Positions 53,701 to 62,750 of a DNA stretch of 64,000 nucleotides are shown here, in pieces. Origin of the DNA: JAHECQ01 sp963775125 (GTDB lineage Bacteria; Actinomycetota; Acidimicrobiia; Acidimicrobiales; SZUA-35); contig CAVZHQ010000007.1 of the NCBI GenBank assembly GCA_963775125.1, forward strand, positions 62,001 to 126,000, read 5' to 3'. The notes beneath the pieces were generated by a model that did no database searches, had not been told where the DNA came from, and saw only the letters and a list, made by a program, of their open reading frames with translations. Made by a program: the position numbers and the translations under genes. Positions within the stretch are counted from its first letter, which is position 1. Each line of letters opens with the position of its first letter.

Positions 53701-54462
53701 CATGCCCACTCGGTAGAACTGTTCCTGCTGGGACGCGGCGCCTCGCTCGACCCAGTTGTCGGCCGACACCCGGAAGTACTGCGGGGTCTGGAGGATTCCC
53801 AGCTTCGGATCGTCGAAATAGGGCACGGAGTTCTGGAGGAAGTCCCGGCGCACGGCGAAGTCGGCATCGAGGATCAGGATCAGATCGCCGCTGCTCTGCG
53901 CGTACCCGTGGTGGAGGTTGCCGGCCTTCTTCATCCAGCCCCGGCGCGGACGGACGATGTACTGGGCTCCCCACCGCAACGCGGCCTGGTGCACCTCGGT
54001 CGAGGAGCGGTCATCGAGTACGTACACCGTCACCTCTCCGGGGTACTCGAGGTTGGTGGCGTGGCAGATGGTGTTCTCGACGATCAGCGGGTCCTCGCCG
54101 CAGGTGCAGATGAAGACATCGACGCTGGGGTAGGCGCGGTCTGTGGCGGCGACTCGACGCAGATGGTCGACCCGATCGAAAGGCGGGACCTGTGTCGACC
54201 AGATCACGTTGATGACCCCGCCGACCACGACCGCCACAGCGAAGGGGAGGAGCAGCAGGAGCCAGGTGCCCTGCAGCGACAGGAACACCAGCGCCAAGCC
54301 CAGGCAGATGCGCGACAACGAAGAGAACTGGAGGAATCGTTTGCCGTCGTCCTGAACGTACGACCAGACCTCGTCGTCGTTCGGTGGCATCGGCAGTAGG
54401 GGTAGGGGGTGCAGTTCGGCCTGGGCGTGGGCCGTCAGCTCGGGCTCGATGAGCAAGGTCAT
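50761..54462 (-). CDS. Trifunctional fusion: GT2 cellulose-synthase-like + acyltransferase-3 + serine beta-lactamase domain
   Basis: The ATG at 54462 has GGAGA upstream; the frame is open further but without coding character. The protein has 1233 residues. Residues 50-90 are membrane helices. A GT2 domain spans about 100-335 with DD (150-151), DAD (199-201), HSED (288-291) and QQYRW (327-331). More membrane helices follow to about 440. An acyltransferase-3 domain (about 530-920) has DVVRTVSIVRVMLWHAFGFW and ten hydrophobic segments. The C-terminal about 290 residues are a class C beta-lactamase/DD-peptidase fold with SATK at about residue 972, RYSASNY in place of YxN, and HDGG. It could make, acylate and process one envelope polysaccharide. 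The gene continues from a membrane partner 14 bp upstream. Confidence 0.88.
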   Translation of the reverse strand: MTLLIEPELTAHAQAELHPLPLLPMPPNDDEVWSYVQDDGKRFLQFSSLSRICLGLALVFLSLQGTWLLLLLPFAVAVVVGGVINVIWSTQVPPFDRVDHLRRVAATDRAYPSVDVFICTCGEDPLIVENTICHATNLEYPGEVTVYVLDDRSSTEVHQAALRWGAQYIVRPRRGWMKKAGNLHHGYAQSSGDLILILDADFAVRRDFLQNSVPYFDDPKLGILQTPQYFRVSADNWVERGAASQQEQFYRVGMRARDKHGGAICVGTNAVYRRSALDERGGMALLEHSEDIFTGMKVIDAGYRVDYLPLPLAAGSAPDNAAALASQQYRWARGNFALAGTPLFKRMRLTPMQRLGLWDGWIYYVTSALSPVVAIFVPIVSLVEAPHLITLAPAAMVLPALFTEFYLQPRWLHLPDGRASRRVGLVSQVAHLYALRDHLTDRDQEWIPTGGKRPTGAKKGTDRIPDQITATAAAGFVIIMALLAYRIGTGWSMLDLAPVGVLAAIALPAALGTTKPPVTALKGEIVSLGEAGSSGRDAFLDVVRTVSIVRVMLWHAFGFWWISWAFAAMPAVFYVSGAVMAKSLLRSGTFAVVGNRLKRLLLPYYAFVFLGLGLVWMAHSTITEESPLDVLSWLVPYRAPAPLAWEQGWISTPLWFLRALVLILALTPIVRPIARRLPGWFVGLGWLASLYFLDQWIAAQTTALNVEIARGVADVVCFGGFFGLGIAGHHLRGRFNTVTRAMVAAALFSSGILWAVLFPPTGWVVNNSYVLFGLVGLAWLAALLAVEDQLRHLGEIPPIRRLVGWFTDNAMSIYLWHSLAIVFTYQLIGAPRSLGDFLVFGGVAGLLLTQVVAAVRPLESLGSRRAASVRPAQVLALTLALAAMATRPALFPELTDVAGPPTPSGRPLVGDDDATSAAPTAQDEAAMERSAAAWLDGHDVSSLAVVEIGEATGDEANLVTFGDDAVLDPNETFEAMSATKTMVAAAALQLVDDGLLTLDEPLPNVAGLPPSATGQLTLRRLLSHSTGMADYRATPDFDPEVILTPTDAVLRSLEVSDLGVTTSRYSASNYLLAGLVIEEVTGLPLSEVLEDRLFGPLAMNDTELVNNQRAGFIGHASGGVVSTLPDLARWYDALMRQRIVLSDAMYDELLFGGLEANPAAGLGTWRHCPCEAPTAAEPEPFLYAFHDGGDVRLVYIPTRDVVMAMRFSKPLYDADQLVGDIDDIIFAVADRRG

Positions 54463-54476
54463 GGCTGGTATCTCCG

Positions 54477-55634
54477 TCAGCTGAGGAGGGCGATGGCGGT
54501 GAGTGGAGCGATGCCGCTGAGCAGCAAGGCGGTGGTTCGGGGCGAGAGGGTGGTGTGTTGGTTGGCGAAGATGACGGGGTCCCGATCGTCGAGTTCGGGG
54601 AGAGCGGCCGCAGAGCCTGCAGTCTCGACCCCGGGGCGACCCAGGCGGCGAAGCCGAATGAGGCTGAGCAGAGCGACACACACCGCAGAGATCAGGATTT
54701 CGAGCGTCGGGTTGGTCGCCACCTGTGTGGCCTCCGACGGTCGGTACTGGTCGATGCTGCTGGCGAGGATGAGGGTGTGGTGGACGGTGAGGGCAACGGT
54801 CAACGTGAGCGTGAGGTCGATGAGGGTCCGAGTCGACATACGCCATCGGTTGGCGCCGATCGCCAATGCCAGTGTGGCGATGACGACCAGGCCGCCACGG
54901 TGAAGTTGTGCACTGAACAGGCGCCATGGCTCGTCACTCACCCCGAGGGCATCGATCCGCGACAACCGGTCGTACAGGAGGTCGGATGGGGCGTTGAGGG
55001 AGCGACGGACGACCTGGTGGACGAAGTCCGCCACCGGCTCCCAGGTCAGCACGCTGAGCAGCACCATGGTCCGCAGGAGCGCCAGCGCCCGGTAGCCCCA
55101 CAGCGCGAGGTACGCGCCGAGAACCGCAAGGGTCATGGCCGGGCCCACGCTCGTCGGGCCCCAGCTGGGGCCGAGGACGACGAGGGTGGTCAGCGCCATG
55201 GCGCAGAGGTGGACCACATGGGCCAGACGCGACGAGACCGGACGCACGGCGGTGGTGTGCTGCTCGGGTCGGCGCCGCAACCCAGCCAGAGCAACCGACA
55301 CCAACGCAACGACAGGGACGACGCCCGCGCCGTCGTCGGTTCCGGTCCATCCTCCGCCAACGACGGCGATGACGCCGAGACCGCACACCAGACTGATGAC
55401 GAGCGCCGGCGCCCACGGGCGGGCCGATCGTCGATCCGCAAGGCCGGGGACGGCGAGAGGATCGGAATCGCTCTGCGGCGCAGGCGCCGGCTGGCTGTCG
55501 GGTCGCGGAGCGAGCGGCGGTCGAGGCCGGAGTTGCCAGGTCTGTTTCGGAGCCCGGATGGGGAGTGACTTGGCGGACCGCCGTTCCTCGTCGGTCGTCT
55601 GGGGTCGCTTGTTGTGACTCAACGTGGCGGACAT
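54477..55634 (-). CDS. Multi-pass membrane protein, partner of the GT2 fusion
   Basis: The frame is open far upstream, but membrane-protein character begins after the ATG at 55634 (385 residues); the exact start is uncertain because TTGACA on this strand lies just before it. A Pro-rich N-terminal 70 residues is followed by about eight hydrophobic segments (LVISLVCGLGVIAVVGGGW; VVPVVALVSVALAGL; MTLAVLGAYLALWGYRALAL; LIDLTLTLTVALTVHHTLIL). I do not recognise a family. Its 14-bp spacing from the glycosyltransferase fusion suggests a shared polysaccharide export or assembly role. Confidence 0.6.
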   Translation of the reverse strand: MSATLSHNKRPQTTDEERRSAKSLPIRAPKQTWQLRPRPPLAPRPDSQPAPAPQSDSDPLAVPGLADRRSARPWAPALVISLVCGLGVIAVVGGGWTGTDDGAGVVPVVALVSVALAGLRRRPEQHTTAVRPVSSRLAHVVHLCAMALTTLVVLGPSWGPTSVGPAMTLAVLGAYLALWGYRALALLRTMVLLSVLTWEPVADFVHQVVRRSLNAPSDLLYDRLSRIDALGVSDEPWRLFSAQLHRGGLVVIATLALAIGANRWRMSTRTLIDLTLTLTVALTVHHTLILASSIDQYRPSEATQVATNPTLEILISAVCVALLSLIRLRRLGRPGVETAGSAAALPELDDRDPVIFANQHTTLSPRTTALLLSGIAPLTAIALLS

Positions 55635-55913
55635 ATCACGTAGAGTGTCAAGTCGATCGACCTTCTGCAACGCGTCGTGGTGGCCCACTCGGTGCCGAAA
55701 ATGGCGCACGGGCACGAATTTGTGAGGCCGCGGACCGACCCGCATCGGCCGGTCGGCCCCTCTGGCCTGGGTAAATATGCCTATACGGGTTGCGTCGACC
55801 GAGCCGAGATCCGGTCGGACGAACCTGGGAAAAATCTTTGAAAAGTTTCTTCTCTGCGCGGGATCGCGGTCGATAGCCGGGCAAATCTCGGAACCTCGTG
55901 CCATGGTGACGAC

Positions 55914-57056
55914 ATGACGACTTCGACCGCTCCACCGACCATGCTGCAGATCCGTTCCTTGGTCACCGGAAAACCGGGTGAGGCCGGCCGCTTGCGGTTG
56001 AGCCTGGACGAGGTCGATACCCCGACGCCCGGACCGCGCGACGTGCTGGTCCGGGTCGAGGCAACCCCCATCAATCCCTCCGACAACGGACTGCTGCTCG
56101 CGTCGGCGGCCATCGGCGAGGCCACCGTCGAGAACGGCGCTCTGTGCGCCCCCATCTCGGCTGCGGCCTTGGCGGGTATGACGGCCCGCCTCGACCAGGC
56201 GATGCCAGTCGGCAACGAGGCGTGCGGTGTCGTGATCGGCGCCGGTGAGTCCCCCGAAGCGCAGGCACTCATGGGTAAGACGGTCGCCGTGCTCGGCGGC
56301 GCCATGTACGCGCAGTACCGCGCCGTCCCGGCAGCGTCCTGTCTGGTTCTTCCCGACGGGACCGAACCGGCTGACGGCGCCTCCTGTTTCGTGAACCCCC
56401 TCACCGCGCTCGGCATGGTCGAGACCATGCAGATGGAGGGCCACAAGGCGTTGATCCACACCGCGGCCGCATCGAACCTGGGTCAGATGCTCAACCGCAT
56501 CTGCATCAAGGACGGCATCGACCTCGTCAACATCGTCCGTCGGCCCGAACAGGCGGAGCTACTGCGTTCACAGGGAGCCACCTACGTGTGCGACTCGAGC
56601 CAGGCGACCTTCAGCGATGACCTGACCCAAGCGCTCATCGCAACAGGAGCAACCATCGCCTTCGACGCCACCGGGGGCGGCAACCTGGCCAGCCAGATCT
56701 TGGCCGCCATGGAGGCCGCACTCACTGCCAGCGCAGCTGAGTACAACCGCTACGGGAGCACGACCCACAAGCAGGTCTACCTCTACGGCAACCTCGATCG
56801 AGGGCCGACCGAGCTGGTGCGTACCTTTGGAATGGCGTGGGGTGTCGGCGGATGGCTGCTCACGTACTTCATGGCCAAGGTCGGCCAGGAGGGGGCCGAC
56901 CGACTCCGCGCTCGTGTCGTCGACGAGCTCACCACCACCTTCGCCAGCCACTACACCGACGAGCTGTCCCTCGCCGACATCCTCGACCCTGCGGTGGCTC
57001 AGGCATTCGCCAAGCACGCCACTGGACAGAAATTCCTGATCCGGCCACATCGCTGA
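55914..57056 (+). CDS. Zinc-free MDR-family NADPH-dependent reductase/dehydrogenase
   Basis: The 380-residue protein has the GroES-like N-terminus (PGPRDVLVRVEATPINPSDN, VGNEACGVVIGAGES) and a Rossmann region (KALIHTAAASNLGQMLNRIC, LVNIVRRPEQAELLRSQGAT). No zinc-site cysteines are evident, so it resembles the quinone oxidoreductase/enoyl reductase branch. The start ATG is the first in-frame one. The 280-bp gap upstream is comparatively A/T-rich and probably holds its promoter, but I could not define one. Substrate unknown. Confidence 0.88.
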   Translation: MTTSTAPPTMLQIRSLVTGKPGEAGRLRLSLDEVDTPTPGPRDVLVRVEATPINPSDNGLLLASAAIGEATVENGALCAPISAAALAGMTARLDQAMPVGNEACGVVIGAGESPEAQALMGKTVAVLGGAMYAQYRAVPAASCLVLPDGTEPADGASCFVNPLTALGMVETMQMEGHKALIHTAAASNLGQMLNRICIKDGIDLVNIVRRPEQAELLRSQGATYVCDSSQATFSDDLTQALIATGATIAFDATGGGNLASQILAAMEAALTASAAEYNRYGSTTHKQVYLYGNLDRGPTELVRTFGMAWGVGGWLLTYFMAKVGQEGADRLRARVVDELTTTFASHYTDELSLADILDPAVAQAFAKHATGQKFLIRPHR

Positions 57057-57069
57057 TTAGGTTGGCCCG

Positions 57070-57930
57070 ATGGACATCGGCTTGCTTGCCTTCCCCAGTG
57101 ACATCACGATCGGCCCCGCCGCGTTGGCCACAGCCGCGGAGGAGCGGGGCTTCGAGTCCCTCTTCTACCCGGAACACAGCCATCTGCCCACCAACAGCGG
57201 CCCATGGCCCGGCGGCCCGGTCATCCCCCCGCACTACCGCCACAGTCTCGACCTCTTCTCGTCGCTCGGCGCAGCAGCCGCGGTCACTTCGACCATCAAG
57301 CTCGGCAGCGGCATCTGCCTCGTACCCCAGCACGACGCCATCTGGCTGGCCAAACAGGTGGCGTCGATCGACTTCATCTCGGGCGGACGGTTCATTTTCG
57401 GCATCGGGTACGGCTGGAACCGGGCCGAACTGGGACACCATGGCGTGGTGTTCAACGAGCGCCGCGACCGCACCCGCGAACACCTGGCGGCGATGAAGAC
57501 GCTGTGGGCCGACACGGCCGAGCCCGACGCTCCGGTTTCCTTCGAAGGCCGTTGGACGAACTTCGGGCCGACTCACGTGTATCCCAAAGCGACCCAGCAG
57601 CCTCATCCGCCCATCATCGTCGCCGCCGGCGCCGGGCCCAAGCTGCGCGCCGCGGTGGTCGAGTACGCCGATGGTTGGGGACCGATTCAGGGACGCAACG
57701 AGATCCTCGCCGAGCTGCCGTCGCTTCGCGCCGCCTGGGCCGATGCGGGACGCGATCCGGACGCGTTGCTCATCACCGTCTTCGGCGCAGATCCGGCACC
57801 GGAGAATCTGGAGATCCTTGCCGAGGCGGGAGTGCAACGCGCCGCCTTGGGTCTGCCGGTCGCCGGACCGGACAAGATCCTTGCCGCCATGGATCGACAC
57901 GCTGAACTCGTCGAGCGATTCCGCGAGTGA
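57070..57930 (+). CDS. LLM-class F420-dependent oxidoreductase
   Basis: The 286-residue TIM-barrel protein has the luciferase-like pattern: ALATAAEERGFESLFYPEHS, LGSGICLVPQHDAIWLAKQV, ISGGRFIFGIGYGWNRAELG and IIVAAGAGPKLRAAVVEYAD. In actinobacteria such enzymes usually use F420 rather than FMN. It is followed by an EamA transporter gene with a GTGA overlap. Substrate cannot be deduced. Confidence 0.9.
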   Translation: MDIGLLAFPSDITIGPAALATAAEERGFESLFYPEHSHLPTNSGPWPGGPVIPPHYRHSLDLFSSLGAAAAVTSTIKLGSGICLVPQHDAIWLAKQVASIDFISGGRFIFGIGYGWNRAELGHHGVVFNERRDRTREHLAAMKTLWADTAEPDAPVSFEGRWTNFGPTHVYPKATQQPHPPIIVAAGAGPKLRAAVVEYADGWGPIQGRNEILAELPSLRAAWADAGRDPDALLITVFGADPAPENLEILAEAGVQRAALGLPVAGPDKILAAMDRHAELVERFRE

Positions 57931-58826
57931 GCACTGCTCGACCCAGCGGCGAGGCACCTTCGTCGATGGGGCCGATGGTGGCGGTCATCGCCATCACCAT
58001 CCTCAGCTCGATGCCGCCGCTGACCAAATACATCGATGTCGCCGGCTTGGCGCTTGCCGCGCACCGGTTCGTCTGGTTGTCGATCGGGTTGGTGGTGGTG
58101 CTGTACCTGCGCGGTGGGCGGCTGTCGTTGCGAGCCTTCCAACTCGGCTGGTCGTCCGGGGTGCTCTTCGCCGCCAACATTGCGTTGTTCTACACCGCGG
58201 TGAAGTTGACGACGGTTGCCAACGCCACGGTGCTCGGCGCCATCCAGCCCGTCCTTTCGTTGCTGCTGGTCGGCCCGCTGTTCGGGGAGAAGGTCCGGAG
58301 GAGCGAAGTGGCCATCACCGCGTTCGCAGTCGCGGGTGTGGTCACCGTGGTCTACGGCAGTTCCATCACGCCGGTCTGGAGCCCCCGTGGCGACGTGCTC
58401 GCGCTCTTGGCAACGCTGCTCTGGACCGCCTACCTCGTCACCACCAAACGGGCCCGGGTCGAACTGGGGGCGCTCGAACTGCAGACGGTGCTGACGTTGG
58501 TCGCCGGCGCGCTGGTGTTGCCGCTTGCGTTGTTCAGCGGCCAGAGCTTCGAGGTACCCCGCTCCGACTGGCCGTGGCTGGCGTTCCTGGTCATCGTGCC
58601 CGGCGCCGGCCACACGCTGGTCAACTGGGCTCATGCCCATACCCCGCTGGTACTGATCTCGATGCTGTTCCTCCTCAACCCGGTGGTCGCGACTGGCTTG
58701 GCTGCGTTGTTCCTCGACGAACCGGTCAACGGATTTCAGATCGCGGGCATGGCCTTGGTGGTCGGCTCGCTGGCCGTGCTGATGCTGCGACTCCAACGGC
58801 CCAAGGCGGCGGGCGTGGATCCCTGA
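57927..58826 (+). CDS. EamA/DMT-family transporter
   Basis: The GTG overlaps the LLM stop (GTGA). The 299-residue protein has about ten membrane segments in two EamA repeats: VAVIAITILSSMPPLTKYID, TVANATVLGAIQPVLSLLLV, then DVLALLATLLWTAYLVTTKR and LVLISMLFLLNPVVATGLAA. DMT proteins export metabolites. The coupling suggests that it handles a substrate or product related to the oxidoreductase, which is only inferred. Confidence 0.9.
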   Translation: MSTARPSGEAPSSMGPMVAVIAITILSSMPPLTKYIDVAGLALAAHRFVWLSIGLVVVLYLRGGRLSLRAFQLGWSSGVLFAANIALFYTAVKLTTVANATVLGAIQPVLSLLLVGPLFGEKVRRSEVAITAFAVAGVVTVVYGSSITPVWSPRGDVLALLATLLWTAYLVTTKRARVELGALELQTVLTLVAGALVLPLALFSGQSFEVPRSDWPWLAFLVIVPGAGHTLVNWAHAHTPLVLISMLFLLNPVVATGLAALFLDEPVNGFQIAGMALVVGSLAVLMLRLQRPKAAGVDP

Positions 58827-58831
58827 GCGAG

Positions 58832-59909
58832 TCAGCGCAGCGCGGGGAGCACCTCGGTGACCATGCGTGACCGGGATGCGTTCGGCCTCCGTCTGATCGC
58901 CTCGGAACCCGCCGCCCATCACGAAGACCTTCTCCAGGCCGAGGTCGATCAGCTCTGACAGGCGGTCGATGCAGTAGCCGGAGGGCCCGGCGATGCCGAA
59001 CCGGTCGATGACCTCGTCGGTGAGGAAGCGTGACTGCGGCGACCCGTGGGTGAAGTGCGAGCCCATGTCGTAATTGGCGTGGACCGCTTCGAGGCTCTGG
59101 CGCTCGTCGTCGGTGACGGGGCCCGCAACCGAACCGTGCATGACCGAGAACCGGGCGAACGACGCCACGCCGCCCGAGATCAGCTGGCGGGCCTGGGTCC
59201 GGTCGGGATGCGGGTACACCGGGATGTACGCCCCGAAGCTCAGGTCATCGGGGTCGCGCCCTACCGCGGTGGCCGCGTTCCGGGCAACGTCCATGGCCCA
59301 CGTCAATCGTTCGACGTCGGCGCCGACGGCGAAGGTGATGCGGTCGGCGTGCCGTGCGGCCGCGGCGATGACCTTGGGTCCGGTGGCAGCGACGTCGACG
59401 GGGACCTTGACGAAACCTTCTCGCAGCCATCGAAGGCGGCTGCTCTGCGGGCCGCTCGCCATGTGCAGCGCGTCGGCGGCTTTGACCTCCCCTGCGCCGT
59501 CGAGTTCGACATCGAACGGAACGTCGTCGCCACGTAGGTAGCCCTGCAGGCGGGCGAGGTAGCGCTCGAAGGTCGGAACGGGAGCGGGCGAAAGTCCCAG
59601 ATGGGCCAAGGCCGAGTCGCCGCGGCCGATGCCGAGCACGGCCCGTCCGTCGCTCTCTGCTTGGACGGTGGCGATCGCCGTCGCCATGGCCGCAGGGTGT
59701 CGGGTCAGGGGGTTGGTGACCGCTGTTCCCAGCCGGATCTGTTCGGTGGCGTGCGCGGCCAGCGCCAGCTCGATGTAGGGATCACCCGCCAGGTTCTGGG
59801 AGTCCACCAACCCGATTCCGTCCCACCCCTCATCCTCGGCCCGCTTCGCTTGCTTCACGGTCGAGCGGGGCATTCCCACACCGGACGTCCAGAACTCGGT
59901 TGCTGCCAT
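58832..59909 (-). CDS. LLM-class F420-dependent oxidoreductase (frameshifted near the C-terminus)
   Basis: The ATG at 59909 starts MAATEFWTSGVGMPRSTVKQ. The protein shows EDEGWDGIGLVDSQNLAGDP, GTAVTNPLTRHPAAMATAIA, GRAVLGIGRGDSALAHLGLS and YCIDRLSELIDLGLEKVFVM. Around 58875 one extra base shifts out of frame. The other frame gives RSRMVTEVLPALR and a stop at 58832 (358 residues). If uncorrected, the frame would run for 1.1 kb antisense through the transporter and LLM genes. It is convergent with the transporter gene. Confidence 0.87.
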
Positions 59910-59951
59910 GACGCGGACGTTAGCCCGTCGTCGAGGCCTACGATCCCGTCC

Positions 59952-61295
59952 ATGCACGAGTGGGACGCAACGACCGACCTGTTCGCCCACTCGGTCATCG
60001 GCTACGCAATCGAACGTCTCCAGACACCCAAGGATCCGCGCTGGGGAGCGATGCCCGTCGAGCACCTGACCGAGGCGCTCGCCGGTGTCGTGTCACCGGG
60101 CGGAGTCGGTGCCCATCGGGCGCTGCAGATCTTCCGTGACGTGCTGATGCCCGCCTGCCGTCCGATGGACGATCCGATGAACCTGGCCTACGTGCCGACC
60201 GCTCCGTCCAACGCAGCGGCCATGTTCGACCTCGTGGTCAGCGCATCGTCGATCTTCGCCGGCAATTGGGAGGCTGGAGCCGGCGCCATCGCCGCCGAGA
60301 ACCAAGCCCTTCGCTGGATCGCCGACCTGGCCGGCTATCCAGCCGAAGCAGGGGGAACGTTCGTGAGCGGCGGCTCGGCCGCCAACCTTTCGGCGTTGGT
60401 GACCGCTCGGTCGGTCCACCGCAACCGGCACGGTTCGGCCGGCCGGCTCCACATCGCTGCCACTTCGGAAGCCCACGCATCGGTGCGGGCGACCGCCAAC
60501 GTGATGGACGTGGGCATCGTGCCCGTCGACGCCGACGTGCGCGGGCGAATGACCGGCGAAGCGCTGCGACGGGCGCTCGATGCGGCGGTTGACGCCGAGG
60601 TCTTTGCCGTCGTCGCCACCGGTGGCACGACGAACGCTGGGGCCGTCGACGAACTCGACGGCGTCGCCGACGTCTGCGACGAACGAGGCTTGTGGCTGCA
60701 CATCGACGGGGCCTACGGGCTCGCGGCTCTGTGCTCGGCCGAAGCCCGGGAGCACTTCGTCGGGATCGAACGATCGGACAGCTTCGGCGTCGATCCTCAC
60801 AAGTGGCTGTTCGCGCCCTACGACAGCGCAGCGCTGATCTACCGGGACCCGGCCCCGGCCGCCGTGGCCCACGCCCAGCACGGCGACTATTTGGCCATGG
60901 TCGACCGTACCCAGTGGAACCCATCGGACTTCGCCTACCAGTTGTCCCGACGTGCCCGGGGCCTTCCGCTGTGGTTCTCCCTCGCTACGTACGGGACCGA
61001 TGCCTATGCCGAGGCCGTGACCCGAACCCTTCGCACGGCGTGGCAGTTCGCGGCCGATGTCGCGGCTCGGCCTTACTGCGAGTTGTTGCTGGAGCCACAA
61101 CTTTCCGTCGTCCTCTTCCGGCGGACCGGCTGGGGGGTCGATGCGTACCGATCGTGGAGCGATGTCCACGCGAGGGCCGGTGACTACCTCGTCGTGCCGA
61201 CGTTCTGGCAGGGCGAGCCATGCCTTCGTATCTGCGTGGTCAACCCCCAGACGTCCACCGCTCGCCTGGCGTCGATCCTCGATGACCTTGCGTGA
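59952..61295 (+). CDS. PLP-dependent group II amino acid decarboxylase
   Basis: From the ATG at 59952 the protein has 447 residues. It shows MNLAYVPTAPSNAAAMFDLV, GGTFVSGGSAANLSALVTAR, HIAATSEAHASVRATANVMD, the cofactor Asp/Ala region HIDGAYG and the PLP lysine in FGVDPHKWLFAPYD. The architecture is that of aromatic-L-amino-acid/glutamate decarboxylases, with the substrate not predictable. The upstream neighbour is divergent at 43 bp. Confidence 0.9.
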   Translation: MHEWDATTDLFAHSVIGYAIERLQTPKDPRWGAMPVEHLTEALAGVVSPGGVGAHRALQIFRDVLMPACRPMDDPMNLAYVPTAPSNAAAMFDLVVSASSIFAGNWEAGAGAIAAENQALRWIADLAGYPAEAGGTFVSGGSAANLSALVTARSVHRNRHGSAGRLHIAATSEAHASVRATANVMDVGIVPVDADVRGRMTGEALRRALDAAVDAEVFAVVATGGTTNAGAVDELDGVADVCDERGLWLHIDGAYGLAALCSAEAREHFVGIERSDSFGVDPHKWLFAPYDSAALIYRDPAPAAVAHAQHGDYLAMVDRTQWNPSDFAYQLSRRARGLPLWFSLATYGTDAYAEAVTRTLRTAWQFAADVAARPYCELLLEPQLSVVLFRRTGWGVDAYRSWSDVHARAGDYLVVPTFWQGEPCLRICVVNPQTSTARLASILDDLA

Positions 61296-61321
61296 TCGTC
61301 CAGGCCCGCTAGGTTCGCGAG

Positions 61322-62680
61322 ATGACCGCGACGAACGCCGCCGTGCCCGCCCGTGAGCTGCCGTTCCACCTTCGGGGCAACTATGCGCCGGTGTTCGAGG
61401 AGGTCTCGGCGGCAGCAGATGGGTTGGTGGTCGAGGGTTCGCTTCCGCCGGAGTTGAACGGGCTGTATCTGCGGAACGGCCCGAACCCGCACACCGGTCG
61501 CTCCGGACACTGGTTCATGGGCGACGGCATGCTCCACGGCATTCGCCTCGATCAGGGCCAAGCATCGTGGTATCGCAACCGGTACGTGCAGACCCGCGCC
61601 CTGAACGAGCCGGACGCCCGGATGATCGGCGACGACGGATCGGTCGATCACACCATCGGGGTCAACAACACGCACGTCATCCGCCACGCCGGCCGCATCC
61701 TCGCCTTGGTCGAATCAAGTTTCCCTTCCGAGATCGCGCCAGACCTCAGCACCATCGGGCCCTACGACTACAACGGCCGCCTCGACACCGCCATGACCGC
61801 GCACCCCAAGGTGTGCCCCCTCACGGGCGAGCTCCACTTCTTCGGGTACGGGTTCTTTCCGCCCTACCTCACCTACCACCGGGTGTCGGCGGCGGGTGAG
61901 TTGGTCCACAGTCAGGTCATCGATGTGCCCGGGCCCACCATGGTCCACGACTTCTCGATCACCGAGCACTACGTGCTGTTCATGGATCTGCCGGTCGTGT
62001 TCGATCTCGAGTTGGCGATGCAAGGCACCATGCCCTACCGATGGGACGAGGACTACGGCGCCCGCATCGGTGTCCTGCGCCGGCCCGGCGCTGGTCACTC
62101 TGGGGGCCTGGACCCCGAAGCGGTTCGCTGGTTCGACATCGATCCCTGTTACGTCTTCCACCCGATGAACAGCTTCGAGGACGGCGCCGGGATCGTCTTC
62201 GACACCGCTCGTTATCCCGAGCTGTGGAGATCGAAGTCGACCAACTTCAACAACGACGCCGCCCTGCACCGCTGGCGCATCGACTTGGGCGTGGGAACGG
62301 TCACGGAAGAAGTGTTGGACGATCGGGCCATCGAGTTCCCCCGTGTCAACGAGAACTTGGTCGGCCTGCCGAATCGCTTCGGCTACGCCGTCGCGACCTT
62401 CGGCGAGCAGAACTCGTTGGTGAAGTACGACCTCTTGTCCGGCGTCTCCACAGCCCACGATTTCGGCGCCGCACAGATCCCGGGCGAGGCCGTGTTCGCG
62501 CCGTCCGGCAATCCGGGGGAGGACGCCGGCTGGCTGCTCACCTACGTCTACGACAAGCCAACCGACTCGAGCAGCTTCGTGGTGCTCGACGCGTCGGACA
62601 TCGCGGCCGCTCCGGTCGCCTCGATCCGACTTCCCCAACGAGTGCCCTTCGGCTTCCACGGTTCCTGGCTCCCCGACTGA
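61322..62680 (+). CDS. Carotenoid oxygenase (RPE65/CCD family)
   Basis: The 452-residue seven-bladed propeller protein has LPPELNGLYLRNGPNPHTGR, HWFMGDGMLHGI, AHPKVCPLTGELHFFGYGFF, TMVHDFSITEHYVLFMDLPV, CYVFHPMNSFED and FGFHGSWLPD. Four iron-binding histidines are visible, one each in AHPK, VHDF, FHPM and GFHGS. These Fe(II) enzymes cleave carotenoids, stilbenes or lignin-derived olefins. It starts 26 bp after the decarboxylase and may share its transcript. A repeat cluster and a hairpin terminator follow the stop. Confidence 0.93.
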   Translation: MTATNAAVPARELPFHLRGNYAPVFEEVSAAADGLVVEGSLPPELNGLYLRNGPNPHTGRSGHWFMGDGMLHGIRLDQGQASWYRNRYVQTRALNEPDARMIGDDGSVDHTIGVNNTHVIRHAGRILALVESSFPSEIAPDLSTIGPYDYNGRLDTAMTAHPKVCPLTGELHFFGYGFFPPYLTYHRVSAAGELVHSQVIDVPGPTMVHDFSITEHYVLFMDLPVVFDLELAMQGTMPYRWDEDYGARIGVLRRPGAGHSGGLDPEAVRWFDIDPCYVFHPMNSFEDGAGIVFDTARYPELWRSKSTNFNNDAALHRWRIDLGVGTVTEEVLDDRAIEFPRVNENLVGLPNRFGYAVATFGEQNSLVKYDLLSGVSTAHDFGAAQIPGEAVFAPSGNPGEDAGWLLTYVYDKPTDSSSFVVLDASDIAAAPVASIRLPQRVPFGFHGSWLPD

Positions 62681-62682
62681 GT

Positions 62683-62750
62683 CAGGAAACACGGTGTTCA
62701 GGGAAAACAAGGTGTTCAGGAAACAAGGTGTTCACGAAACAAGGTGTTCA
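62683..62750 (+). repeat. Four tandem 16-18-bp repeats after the carotenoid oxygenase gene
   Basis: Units resembling GGAAACAAGGTGTTCA follow each other at 62683, 62701, 62719 and 62735, with a shared core GGTGTTCA in all four. They begin two bases after the stop codon. The rest of the gap to 63102 holds the hairpin at 62899-62951 and no recognisable gene. Confidence 0.92.

Noticed and set aside
51674..53974. A 766-codon minus-strand open frame in another phase of the GT2 fusion
   Set aside because: It is Arg/Pro-rich, without motifs, and fully inside the GT2-acyltransferase-beta-lactamase gene.
55760..55913. Possible riboswitch in the A/T-richer gap before the MDR reductase
   Set aside because: I looked for cyclic-di-GMP, cobalamin and similar conserved cores on both strands and found no convincing match.
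57687..60065. A 792-codon open frame on the minus strand
   Set aside because: Only its central part is the LLM oxidoreductase. The left part runs antisense through the EamA transporter and first LLM gene because a frameshift near 58875 skips the real stop at 58832.
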